Below, piece after piece: positions 1-6,867 of a DNA stretch of 18,797 bases (positions within the stretch are counted from its first letter, which is position 1; every line of letters begins with the position of its first letter). The stretch spans positions 1 to 18,797 of the forward strand of contig JAEZXP010000047.1 of NCBI GenBank assembly GCA_023419655.1. The letters run 5' to 3'. The position numbers and the translations under genes were made by a program. Source of the stretch: Bacillota bacterium. GTDB lineage: Bacteria; Bacillota; Clostridia; Lachnospirales; Lachnospiraceae. Under the pieces are notes generated by a model. The model worked only from the letters and a program-made list of their open reading frames with translations, did not search any database and was not told the DNA's origin.

Positions 1-123
1 TATTGCCTCCGACAGCATTGCAACAGCTTCTCTTCGAATCTCATTAAGCCATGCCACGGGAACAAATATATTATTATCTGCATCAATACTCAAATCTACG
101 AATTTAAAGAATGTATCTCCCAG
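1..123 (-). pseudogene. Continuation of the U32 gene beyond the in-frame TAG (partial)
   Basis: Read on the minus strand in the same frame as the upstream U32 gene, these 41 codons have no stop. They translate to a stretch that includes LGDTFFKFVDLSID, FVPVAWLNEIRREAV and AMLSEAI. The pattern 'G-[DN]-T-F-F-x-F...[IF]-[FL]-[VI]-P-V-x-x-L-N-E-[IL]-R-R-E-A' is what I expect for the distal part of the DUF3656 region in clostridial U32 proteins. The tail is therefore conserved coding sequence and not intergenic DNA. No Shine-Dalgarno sequence or start codon at the break suggests independent translation. The rest of the gene lies outside the window. Confidence 0.75.
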
Positions 124-1569
124 CTAATCAATCGATGCCCGTAGCTTATCCTCCGTCATCGGCTGTTTTATAGCCGCCTCTACAATATTATGATAAGCGG
201 TAACGGACTGTTCCCTGCAGCGAAGGGTTAGCTGCAGGCTTTCTCCCTGCTTTGCCTGCAAATGGCCTTTAATCCCCTGCTTCACATCCTTCTTAATATA
301 TTTATCACCTATATCTTCCAATAAAGCATTATTCCTTGTCCGGCAGACAAGCGCTCCTGTACTTATCTCCGCCTTATCCGGCCGGTTTCTGCTATCTTTT
401 ACTTTGTTTTTAACCGGTATCGTGCCAATTCTTGCCCTGAGCACTTCTCCCTTTGACAGGCTATCCTTTACCGTAAATTCATATACAGGCTCGTTTTCTC
501 TGCTTCCTATCTCAAGAATATCCTGTGCATTGACATCCTCAGAAAGCAGAATATCCGCATATCCTTTTTTAACCCCTGTGACCTCACCAACCTGTACACC
601 ACTGTGGTTTGGCCGGACCATGGACATCATCTTTTTTCCGTTATAGGTGTTGCCGTAGCCCTCTGAAAAGCCTCCGCGGTTATAAAGGTCCATGAGATGT
701 AACATGTCCTTTTTATAATCATCTTCCTTAAGGTATTCGTAGAAGGCTTCTTTGCCCTCGGACAGATACAAATCCACATATTTTCTGTATACATAGGTGA
801 CCCCTGCGGCATACTCAGGACGCTTCATCCTTCCCTCTATCTTAAAGGAATCCACCCCCGCCTCTATCAACTGCGGAATCAGTGCCACCGTATTGATATC
901 CTTCGGGCTAAGCAGATAGGCCTCCCTGTCCGCAGATAACTTTCTGCCCTCTGAAAAGAACTGATAGGGCATCCGGCATGGCTGTGCACATCTTCCTCTG
1001 TTTCCCGACCTTCCTCCAATCATGCTGCTCATCAGGCATTGTCCGGAATAGCAGTAACAGAGCGCTCCGTGGACAAAGGTCTCTATCTCCATGTCCGTAT
1101 TATCCCGAATATTCTTTATCTCCTTAAATGAAAGCTCTCTGGCGGTTACAAGTCTTGTAACACCCACATCCTTTAGGAGGCTTGCTCCCTCCGCCATCAT
1201 CAGCGTCGTCTGGGTGCTGGCATGAATGGGCAGTGACGGAAAATGCCTGTGTATAAAATGCATCACGCCGACATCCTGGACAATCACCGCATCCAGCCCT
1301 GCCAGATAATATTTGTACAGATAATCATACAGCAGATTCACCCTCTCATCTTCCTTAATCAGAGTGTTAACCGTCAAATATATTCTTTTATTTCTAAGAT
1401 GGGCTTCTTCAATCGCCTTAACAAGGTTATCCTCATCCGGGTTATCGGCATAGGCTCTTGCACCAAACCTGCTGCCGCCCATATATACCGCATCACAGCC
1501 CGCATTCATGGTTGCCCGCATACTTTCATAGGAACCGGCCGGAGCCAGTATCTCAATCTTTCTATTCAT
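124..1569 (-). CDS. U32 peptidase-family protein (RlhA/DUF3656 type), ended by an in-frame TAG
   Basis: This resembles the U32 'collagenase-like' family. Characterised members (RlhA, TrhP) do not digest protein but hydroxylate a base of 23S rRNA or tRNA, using a bound iron-sulfur cluster and prephenate. The 481 residues start KIEILAPAGSYES and carry the family core GALCYCYSGQC...RGRCAQPC, with cysteines at 171, 173, 178, 194 and 198. A DUF3656-like region begins near residue 385. The start is supported by GGAGG just upstream of the ATG. The frame ends at TAG (124-126), but the same frame continues without another stop to the window edge, and the residues beyond the TAG look like the normal continuation of the family. 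The gene is therefore probably interrupted, recoded or miscalled at this codon. It lies downstream of zapA, separated by a terminator-like hairpin. Membership in the RlhA-type subgroup is sure; the exact RNA target is inferred. Confidence 0.88.
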   Translation of the reverse strand: MNRKIEILAPAGSYESMRATMNAGCDAVYMGGSRFGARAYADNPDEDNLVKAIEEAHLRNKRIYLTVNTLIKEDERVNLLYDYLYKYYLAGLDAVIVQDVGVMHFIHRHFPSLPIHASTQTTLMMAEGASLLKDVGVTRLVTARELSFKEIKNIRDNTDMEIETFVHGALCYCYSGQCLMSSMIGGRSGNRGRCAQPCRMPYQFFSEGRKLSADREAYLLSPKDINTVALIPQLIEAGVDSFKIEGRMKRPEYAAGVTYVYRKYVDLYLSEGKEAFYEYLKEDDYKKDMLHLMDLYNRGGFSEGYGNTYNGKKMMSMVRPNHSGVQVGEVTGVKKGYADILLSEDVNAQDILEIGSRENEPVYEFTVKDSLSKGEVLRARIGTIPVKNKVKDSRNRPDKAEISTGALVCRTRNNALLEDIGDKYIKKDVKQGIKGHLQAKQGESLQLTLRCREQSVTAYHNIVEAAIKQPMTEDKLRASID

Positions 1570-1579
1570 ATAGCCTCCA

Positions 1580-1612
1580 CCAAAACAAAAAGCTGCCCCA
1601 ACCCCGGACAGC
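1580..1612 (-). terminator. Terminator-like hairpin between zapA and the U32 gene
   Basis: On the minus strand GCTGTCC (1606-1612) can pair with GGGCAGC (1592-1598), using one U-G wobble and a 7-nt loop. It is followed at once by TTTTTGTTTT. This has the form of an intrinsic terminator. It lies just before the ribosome binding site of the U32 gene, so it could lower (attenuate) read-through from zapA into that gene. Confidence 0.6.
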
Positions 1613-1625
1613 CATCGTATCTGAA

Positions 1626-2039
1626 TTACCGTTTCCTCTCCACATCCTGCAATTCTGTTTCAAGGCGGACAATCTTTTTCTGGGTCTCATTCAGCTCATT
1701 TTTTAGGGCTTCTATTTCTTTCTCTGCCGAATGAAGTTTGGTCTGAGCCGTTATCAGCTCATGCTTTAGGTCAAAAATTTCGTTACTTTTTCCGTTGTTC
1801 TCATCCTCAAGCTCTTTGACTTTTTCTTTCGCCTTATGATAGTCGTCCGCTATATTGATTTGGATAAGGATGTTTTTTAAGTCAGAATCTAAGAATTTGT
1901 AAGCATCCCTGTTTCTAAATTCATTGTGCTTGCTGTTGATATAGGAGGCGACTCTCTGTAAGTATTCCTCGCTCTCATATCCACTTAACGTATATCTTTT
2001 GTTATTAATGATAACCTCAATATCGTTAAAATTATTCAT
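1626..2039 (-). CDS. zapA: Cell division protein ZapA-like, with coiled-coil tail
   Basis: ZapA binds FtsZ and bundles its protofilaments at the division site in the cytoplasm. The N-terminal ~85 residues match the family: the opening FNDIEVIINNKRYTLSGYESEEYLQRVASYINSK shows the beta-strand pair and first helix, followed by a helix rich in polar heptads (DLKNILIQINIADDY). Residues ~85-137 form a long Lys/Glu-rich coiled coil (KEKVKELEDENNGK...ETELQDVERKR). I chose the ATG at 2039, giving 137 residues: AGGGGG stands about 6 nt upstream of it, whereas an in-frame ATG 21 nt further upstream lacks a good site. It lies downstream of ruvB in the same direction, but with its own promoter in the 234-bp gap. 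ruvAB-zapA-U32 is a common order in Lachnospiraceae as I know it. Confidence 0.88.
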   Translation of the reverse strand: MNNFNDIEVIINNKRYTLSGYESEEYLQRVASYINSKHNEFRNRDAYKFLDSDLKNILIQINIADDYHKAKEKVKELEDENNGKSNEIFDLKHELITAQTKLHSAEKEIEALKNELNETQKKIVRLETELQDVERKR

Positions 2040-2152
2040 TACTTTTCCCCCTATTTTCATATGGAAATCAGGATGATGCTTTTACAGCAGGCATTCCGCT
2101 TACAGCAGGTTAGCAGCTCTGAAGCAAAGCTTCATCGCACATATTACACTTA

Positions 2153-2216
2153 TCCAAGAAAAACACTATGTTTTAAGTAAAATACGCATCACATAAAACA
2201 TATTCCTTTTCTTGGA
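2153..2216 (-). other. 64-nt imperfect inverted repeat in the zapA leader
   Basis: The outer arms TCCAAGAAAA (2153-2162) and TTTTCTTGGA (2207-2216) are perfect complements. The inner arms ATGTTTTA (2168-2175) and TAAAACAT (2194-2201) are too. They are separated by matching 5-nt gaps, which gives a symmetrical stem with a 5x5 internal loop. The structure would begin about 14 nt after the inferred zapA transcription start. No T-tract follows, so it does not look like a terminator. Further down the leader are a small perfect hairpin (TGAAGC-AAA-GCTTCA, 2120-2134) and a 10-bp direct repeat TTACAGCAGG (2082-2091 and 2100-2109). Function unknown. Confidence 0.55.
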
Positions 2217-2235
2217 CTAACCGCTTATTGTGTAC

Positions 2236-2264
2236 ATTATAACTCATGTAATTGCTTTGCACAA
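2236..2264 (-). promoter_or_regulatory. Sigma-A-like promoter for zapA
   Basis: On the minus strand a perfect TATAAT (2236-2241) lies 17 nt downstream of TTGTGC (2259-2264). Transcription would start near 2229, leaving a leader of about 190 nt before the zapA ATG. The bases after the -10 (GTACACAATAAGCGG) nearly match those after the -10 of the yprB-like gene at 6791. Confidence 0.65.
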
Positions 2265-2273
2265 GCCGGAATA

Positions 2274-3275
2274 TTACTCGGTGAGGTTGGGAAGACCAAG
2301 GTGCTTATAAGCCAAATCCGATGCAACTCTTCCCCTTGCTGTGCGAAGTATCAGACCGTTCTGAACCAGATACGGCTCATATACCTCCTCAATGGTACCG
2401 ACATCTTCTCCGATAGTAGCAGCTACGGCCTCTATACCGACCGGCCTTCCTCCGAACTTCTCTATCATTGTAAGAAGTATCTCCCTGTCGATATGGTCCA
2501 GACCCAGCTTGTCCACCTCCAGAAGGTCCAGGGCAAATCCTGCCACTTCTTTTGTAATTCTTCCATCATATTTTACCTGGGCAAAATCCCGAACCCGTTT
2601 TAACAGGCGGTTTGCAAGCCGGGGTGTTCCTCTGGAACGGCGTGCCAGCTCGATTGCCCCTTCTTCATCTATCTCCACTCCGATTACACTAGCGGACCGA
2701 TGGATAATTTGCTTTAGCTCCTCTAAGGTATAGAACTCCAGACGGCTTACCACTCCAAACCGGTCTCTGAGGGGCGGTGTAAGCATTCCGGCCCGCGGGG
2801 TTGCTCCAATCAATGTAAACTTAGGCAGCTCCAGACGAAGGGACTTTGCAGAGGCCCCCTTTCCGATGACAATATCAATCACGTAATCCTCCATTGCCGT
2901 GTATAAAAGCTCCTCCACCTGGCGGTTAAGCCTGTGGATTTCATCTACGAATAACACATCCCCCTCTTGGAGATTGTTAAGAATTGCCGCCATTTCTCCG
3001 GGTTTTTCTATAACCGGTCCGGAGGTTATCTTAATACCCACTCCCATCTCATTGGCTATTATCCCCGCTAACGTTGTCTTTCCCAATCCCGGAGGACCAA
3101 AAAACAAGACATGGTCCAGTGATTCATTTCTTTGTTTAGCAGCTTCAATATATATTTTCAGATTTTCCTTAACCTTTATCTGTCCTATGTAATCTACCAG
3201 CAGCTGAGGCCGAAGGGTATTTTCAAGCCTTCTGTCCTCATCCATCAGTTCTGTTGATATCATTCGCTTGGCCAT
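2274..3275 (-). CDS. ruvB: Holliday junction branch migration helicase RuvB
   Basis: RuvB is the hexameric AAA+ motor which, with RuvA, drives branch migration of Holliday junctions during recombination and repair. Numbered from the chosen start, the protein shows Walker A GPPGLGKTT (60-68), Walker B DEIH (111-114), the sensor I region GATPRAG (157-163), the arginine-finger motif LRDRFG (169-174) and the C-terminal winged-helix region, which ends ASDLAYKHLGLP. I start at the ATG at 3275 (333 residues): AAGGAG lies 6 nt upstream of it but directly abuts the alternative ATG at 3281. The ruvA stop is about 10 bp upstream, so the two genes are surely cotranscribed. The sensor I region reads GATPRAG where I expect GATTRAG. 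The family assignment is certain. Confidence 0.97.
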   Translation of the reverse strand: MAKRMISTELMDEDRRLENTLRPQLLVDYIGQIKVKENLKIYIEAAKQRNESLDHVLFFGPPGLGKTTLAGIIANEMGVGIKITSGPVIEKPGEMAAILNNLQEGDVLFVDEIHRLNRQVEELLYTAMEDYVIDIVIGKGASAKSLRLELPKFTLIGATPRAGMLTPPLRDRFGVVSRLEFYTLEELKQIIHRSASVIGVEIDEEGAIELARRSRGTPRLANRLLKRVRDFAQVKYDGRITKEVAGFALDLLEVDKLGLDHIDREILLTMIEKFGGRPVGIEAVAATIGEDVGTIEEVYEPYLVQNGLILRTARGRVASDLAYKHLGLPNLTE

Positions 3276-3285
3276 GGGCATCTCC

Positions 3286-3891
3286 TTACATTCTCTTCAA
3301 ACATAGCTTTAATATATCTTCCGTCGTCATCTCTTCCGTAATATCTATCTGGGTTATAATCTTATACGCATCCGTAGAGGAATACCCCAAAGCTGCCAGC
3401 GCCTGTGCGGCCTCTTCTCTTTTGCCATAGATATTATGGGCATTCATCCTGTCTGCCTGGTTCGAAAGCTTCTGTTCAAATGCCGTCTCCAGCTTGAATT
3501 TATCTTTAAGCTCAAGTATTAATTTACCTGCTGTCTTCGGTCCTATTCCTGGTGCCTTCGCTATCGCCTTCGTATCCTCTGCAAGAACCGCAAATCGAAT
3601 TTCATCCGCAGTAATGCCTGATAATATTCCCAGCGCTCCCTTCGGTCCGATTCCATTGACGGTAATAAGCAGCTTGAACATTTCCAAATCATCCTTTGTT
3701 AAAAATCCATATAAGCAGATGCCATCCTCTCTGACATGGAGATATGTATATAGCTTTATGGTACTCTTTCTAGGAGGAAGCTCCAGTATGGACGATACTG
3801 GAAGATTAATTTCGTATCCTATATTCCCGGTCTCCAAAATAACATAATTCTCATTAATTTCTGCCAACTCACCCTTTATATATCCAATCAT
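3286..3891 (-). CDS. ruvA: Holliday junction-binding protein RuvA
   Basis: RuvA tetramers bind the four-way junction and dock RuvB rings. The 201-residue length is normal. Domain I is an OB fold (MIGYIKGELAEINENYVILE...). Domain II carries two helix-hairpin-helix motifs (VNGIGPKGALGIL and APGIGPKTAGKLILELKDK). Domain III is the C-terminal RuvB-binding domain (EEAAQALAALGYSSTDAYKII), joined by a flexible linker. The ribosome binding site is weak (GGG about 8 nt upstream of the ATG). A possible but poor promoter (TTTAAA, 17 nt, TATAAG) lies in the 66-bp gap to the small zinc-ribbon gene. No ruvC is visible here. Confidence 0.97.
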   Translation of the reverse strand: MIGYIKGELAEINENYVILETGNIGYEINLPVSSILELPPRKSTIKLYTYLHVREDGICLYGFLTKDDLEMFKLLITVNGIGPKGALGILSGITADEIRFAVLAEDTKAIAKAPGIGPKTAGKLILELKDKFKLETAFEQKLSNQADRMNAHNIYGKREEAAQALAALGYSSTDAYKIITQIDITEEMTTEDILKLCLKRM

Positions 3892-3957
3892 CCTATTGCC
3901 CTGTGCTTTCTTATAATTTAATAGACCTTTGTTTTAAACACCTGAAAAAGCGGCTGC

Positions 3958-4215
3958 TCAGTCATCACCCAAGCGTTCAAAAAATCCCCTGGCAATGTTA
4001 AGTCTGCCCTCCTTGAGATAATTAAGAACCTCAAAGGCTGTGATTCCCAGCGCTTCGGAAATCTGCAATGCATTGCTGTTAGGATATTCCTTCAGATAGG
4101 CCTCTATCTCATCAAAATGATTCTCATCTCTTTCCCGGCATTCGTTGCACGAATACCGCTTTATTCTTGACATGAACTGCTTTTGGCAATGCTTACATAT
4201 ATTTGTATACATCAT
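3958..4215 (-). CDS. Small zinc-ribbon/HTH protein (YvyF/TIGR03826-like)
   Basis: This 85-residue protein has two CxxC pairs (C7, C10 and C23, C26) that form a likely treble-clef or zinc-ribbon site. A helical region (residues ~35-75) reads as a helix-turn-helix: YLKEYPNSNALQISEALGITAFEVLNYLKEGRL. The architecture recalls the short YvyF/TIGR03826 proteins found near flagellar regulators in Firmicutes, but no flagellar gene is nearby, so a flagellar role should not be assumed. The start is either of two adjacent ATGs (4215 or 4212) after AAGGGAG; spacing slightly favours the second. It sits 66 bp upstream of ruvA and about 77 bp downstream of the fusion gene, with no terminator seen on either side. 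The function is unknown; DNA or RNA binding is inferred. Confidence 0.8.
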   Translation of the reverse strand: MMYTNICKHCQKQFMSRIKRYSCNECRERDENHFDEIEAYLKEYPNSNALQISEALGITAFEVLNYLKEGRLNIARGFFERLGDD

Positions 4216-4291
4216 AAGCTCCCTTCATCAATTCCCGCTCTATCATCATTCAGCTTCTCTTACTATACTTATACGTCTTTCGCCTTTCCTA

Positions 4292-6700
4292 TTACATCAG
4301 CGTTGAAAAGACATTTAATATCTTCTCATATACCTTGATATAAAGAGGACGTTTTTTCCACTCTTCGAGGGTTACTTCATGACTTTCGTCCATCGTTTTC
4401 AATAAATCTTTCTTAATTGTGCTGATGACCTCATTATTGCAGACCCATACACCGCATTCATATTGCAGGTGAAAGCTGCGGTAATCCATATTCATCGTTC
4501 CCACAATCGCCGAATCCTCGTTCAGCATGGTCTTTGCGTGAATAAATCCCGGTGTATATTCGAATATTCTTACGCCTGCTTCAAGAAGGCTTCCATAATT
4601 ATAATTGGTAAGAACCTTCACATTCTTCTTATCCGGAATAGACGGTGTAATAATCCGCACATCCACACCACCGGCGGCGGCCGTCACCAGAGCGTCCCGC
4701 ATATCATCTTCAATTATAAGATAGGGTGTTGTAATGTACAATACCTTCTTGGCATAATATATCATCTGCTTATAGAAGTCTTCCATCGGATTCCTCGGAT
4801 TGTTGGCAGGACCGTCCGAAATCACCTGGCAAAATACATCGCTTTCAGGAAAGCTTCCGGTATATCTGTACTGCTCATAGTCCACAGGCTTTGAAGCATT
4901 CGATGCTTCCCACATCTGTAAAAATGTAACCGTAAGCCCCCAGACGGCTTCTCCCGTAAGCTTAATTGCATTATCCTTCCATATGCCGAAACGGGGGACT
5001 AAATTCACATATTCATCGGCCAGGTTCATGCCCCCTGTATAGCCGGTATGACCGTCCACCACGACAATTTTCTGATGTGAGCGGTAATTCATGTAAAGCT
5101 TATCCGTATATCGGTGAATCGGATTAAATACCCTTACTTCGAAGCCCTCTTTCTCAAGAGCCCTTCTAAAATTACGGGGCGTCCGAAGCATGGCCCCAAA
5201 ATCATCATAAAGAAATAATACCTTAACACCTTCCCTTATCTTAGACAGTAAGACCCTGTGCAGATTTTCCCACAGAACACCTTCCCCTATTATAAAGAAA
5301 TTCACCAGTATGAACTTTTCTGCTTTTTCTATGTCCTTTATTATTGCTTTAAAGGCATCTTCCGCCATCGGATAATATTCAACCTGATTATTTTTATAAA
5401 GCGGAAAATGGTTTGTATGAAGATACGTTGCCATTCGAACCATATCCGGATAACGGTCCTCGAATTCCTCTACAACCTCCGGGTTCTGCTCCAGATATCC
5501 GAAGCCCTTTGCCAGCTTCTCCAGCACTACTTTGTCCATTTTCTTTATTCTGCTATTGCCCCATAGCACATACATAATATGCCCCGTTATAGGAAGTGCC
5601 GCTATGATGCATATCCAGCTGATTTTATAGGAGACATTCCGATTATCGTTAACCAGTCCGATGATAATAATGACACTAAGCACCTGTATAAATGAATAGA
5701 TATAGATGGTATAGCCCCTAAGTATATAGGAAAGATAAATAATCAGTCCGAATTGGATTAGTACAAGAATTCCCACAATCGCCGCGCGAAGAAATCCGCT
5801 CAAATATCCAATAACCCGGCCCTTTACCTCTTCTTTTGCTTCCTTGCCCAATTCAAGCACTCCTTTTTTTGATATTTTCTCCCTCAGGTCCTTTAACGCC
5901 ATATTACGTTTTCCCGCCCCCATGGTCGGAAACGCTTTCAGCATTCGGATATGAATCTGCTTTATCGTAAGCGATTGATAATGCTTGCGTAAGGCTTCAA
6001 GTTTCCCGGGGTACTTTATATCCAGGCTTGACACCATTTTGTTTAAAATATTAGACATACGAAGCATGGATAGCTTCTCAATACCTTCCTGCCTGTATTC
6101 ATGCAGTCTGGACTCTTTCATATATTCTAAAAGCTCCTGTCTTAGCTTATGCATTCTGTTCAGCAAATTGTCCAGCTTTACGGTATAAATAACTGTAACC
6201 ATTATATCGGTAAGAAAGAATGGTATAATTACATATCCGGCAGCCTCTCCAATCCCTCTTGGAATCTTACTGATTAAGGCATCCATCTGCGGATGGATGA
6301 CATGGAGCATAAGCAGGGAGAAAAATCCCCATAGCAGGGATGCCGCAAGACATACTCTTCCGCCGATATTAAAGCGCCGGTTACTATAATCCCACCATTT
6401 TGCATGAAATAAAGCTTCCATCAGAAGGGATGTCACATATTCTAAAACAGAGGCAAGAATTGCTCCGCCTATGTAGTTCAAAAACAGGTTATCCTTTACC
6501 GGTCCCAGCACAAGATAAAATATAAGCGCACCAAGTCCATAGATAGGAATGACCGGACCATTCAAAAATCCCCGATTTACAGGCGTTCTTTTTCTTATTG
6601 ATACAAATAAGCTTTCATATATCCAGCCAAAAAAACTATAGATAAAAAATAAATAGAATATATAAAACAATTCATTACCAAATACATTAAGCTCCCACAT
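4292..6700 (-). CDS. Fusion: CmpB-like membrane protein + cardiolipin synthase-like PLD enzyme
   Basis: One uninterrupted frame encodes two apparently complete proteins. Numbers count from an upstream in-frame TTG; I prefer the ATG three codons later (6700), which has AGGAG 9 nt upstream, giving 802 residues. Residues ~4-180 resemble the 'putative ABC-transporter type IV' family (CmpB, PF06541), with about five membrane segments and motifs such as FFGWIYES, NRGFLNGPVIPIYG and LEYVTSLLMEALFHAKWWDYS. A charged helical stretch (~185-295) follows. Residues ~300-805 resemble cardiolipin synthase: two or three membrane segments (PLDc_N-like, 305-385), HKD motif 1 (H545, K547, D552; SHQKIVVVDGHTGYTGGMN) and HKD motif 2 (H724, K726), where the acidic position is E731 instead of Asp. 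Cardiolipin synthase joins two phosphatidylglycerols into cardiolipin in the membrane. The PLD-family assignment is sure; substrate and role of the N-terminal half are unknown. Confidence 0.9.
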   Translation of the reverse strand: MWELNVFGNELFYIFYLFFIYSFFGWIYESLFVSIRKRTPVNRGFLNGPVIPIYGLGALIFYLVLGPVKDNLFLNYIGGAILASVLEYVTSLLMEALFHAKWWDYSNRRFNIGGRVCLAASLLWGFFSLLMLHVIHPQMDALISKIPRGIGEAAGYVIIPFFLTDIMVTVIYTVKLDNLLNRMHKLRQELLEYMKESRLHEYRQEGIEKLSMLRMSNILNKMVSSLDIKYPGKLEALRKHYQSLTIKQIHIRMLKAFPTMGAGKRNMALKDLREKISKKGVLELGKEAKEEVKGRVIGYLSGFLRAAIVGILVLIQFGLIIYLSYILRGYTIYIYSFIQVLSVIIIIGLVNDNRNVSYKISWICIIAALPITGHIMYVLWGNSRIKKMDKVVLEKLAKGFGYLEQNPEVVEEFEDRYPDMVRMATYLHTNHFPLYKNNQVEYYPMAEDAFKAIIKDIEKAEKFILVNFFIIGEGVLWENLHRVLLSKIREGVKVLFLYDDFGAMLRTPRNFRRALEKEGFEVRVFNPIHRYTDKLYMNYRSHQKIVVVDGHTGYTGGMNLADEYVNLVPRFGIWKDNAIKLTGEAVWGLTVTFLQMWEASNASKPVDYEQYRYTGSFPESDVFCQVISDGPANNPRNPMEDFYKQMIYYAKKVLYITTPYLIIEDDMRDALVTAAAGGVDVRIITPSIPDKKNVKVLTNYNYGSLLEAGVRIFEYTPGFIHAKTMLNEDSAIVGTMNMDYRSFHLQYECGVWVCNNEVISTIKKDLLKTMDESHEVTLEEWKKRPLYIKVYEKILNVFSTLM

Positions 6701-6739
6701 TATCAACAACTCCTATAATGTAATATGAATATAGTCACT

Positions 6740-6748
6740 ATTCTAACA
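6740..6748 (-). promoter_or_regulatory. Extended -10 promoter for the fusion gene
   Basis: On the minus strand TGT-TAGAAT (6740-6748) has an extended -10 form. ATGCAA, a poor -35, lies 17 nt upstream. The inferred start near 6733 is about 33 nt before the ATG at 6700. Confidence 0.45.
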
Positions 6749-6771
6749 CAATGTTTTAAAATTTGCATACT

Positions 6772-6815
6772 AATCCGCTTAAAATCATGATATAATGTAC
6801 GCGAATAAGCGGATT
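6772..6815. repeat. 10-bp perfect inverted repeat flanking the -10 box
   Basis: AATCCGCTTA (6772-6781) and TAAGCGGATT (6806-6815) are perfect complements 24 bp apart, and the extended -10 (6788-6796) lies between them. The right arm would sit in the first transcribed bases. This placement suits an operator bound by a dimer, but no regulator is identified. Confidence 0.5.
6788..6796 (+). promoter_or_regulatory. Extended -10 promoter for the yprB-like gene
   Basis: TGA-TATAAT (6788-6796) is a consensus extended -10. There is no good -35 at 17 nt, as is common for extended -10 promoters. Transcription would start near 6803, leaving a leader of about 65 nt. Confidence 0.6.
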
Positions 6816-6867
6816 CGTCCATGAAAATCAATACAACTACCACAAATAAAAGCAAAGGAGAATACCT

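Noticed and set aside
124..126. TAG reassigned to glutamine or pyrrolysine across the genome
   Set aside because: The permease (stop at 16116) and the AraC gene (stop at 13036) end with TAG at natural protein ends, the latter directly before a terminator. Local mutation or read-through is simpler.
1243..1734. 163-residue plus-strand frame across the U32/zapA junction
   Set aside because: It spans two conserved minus-strand genes and a terminator and resembles no protein family.
2082..2109. TTACAGCAGG direct repeat as the start of a CRISPR or tandem array
   Set aside because: There are only two 10-bp copies 18 bp apart; no further units.
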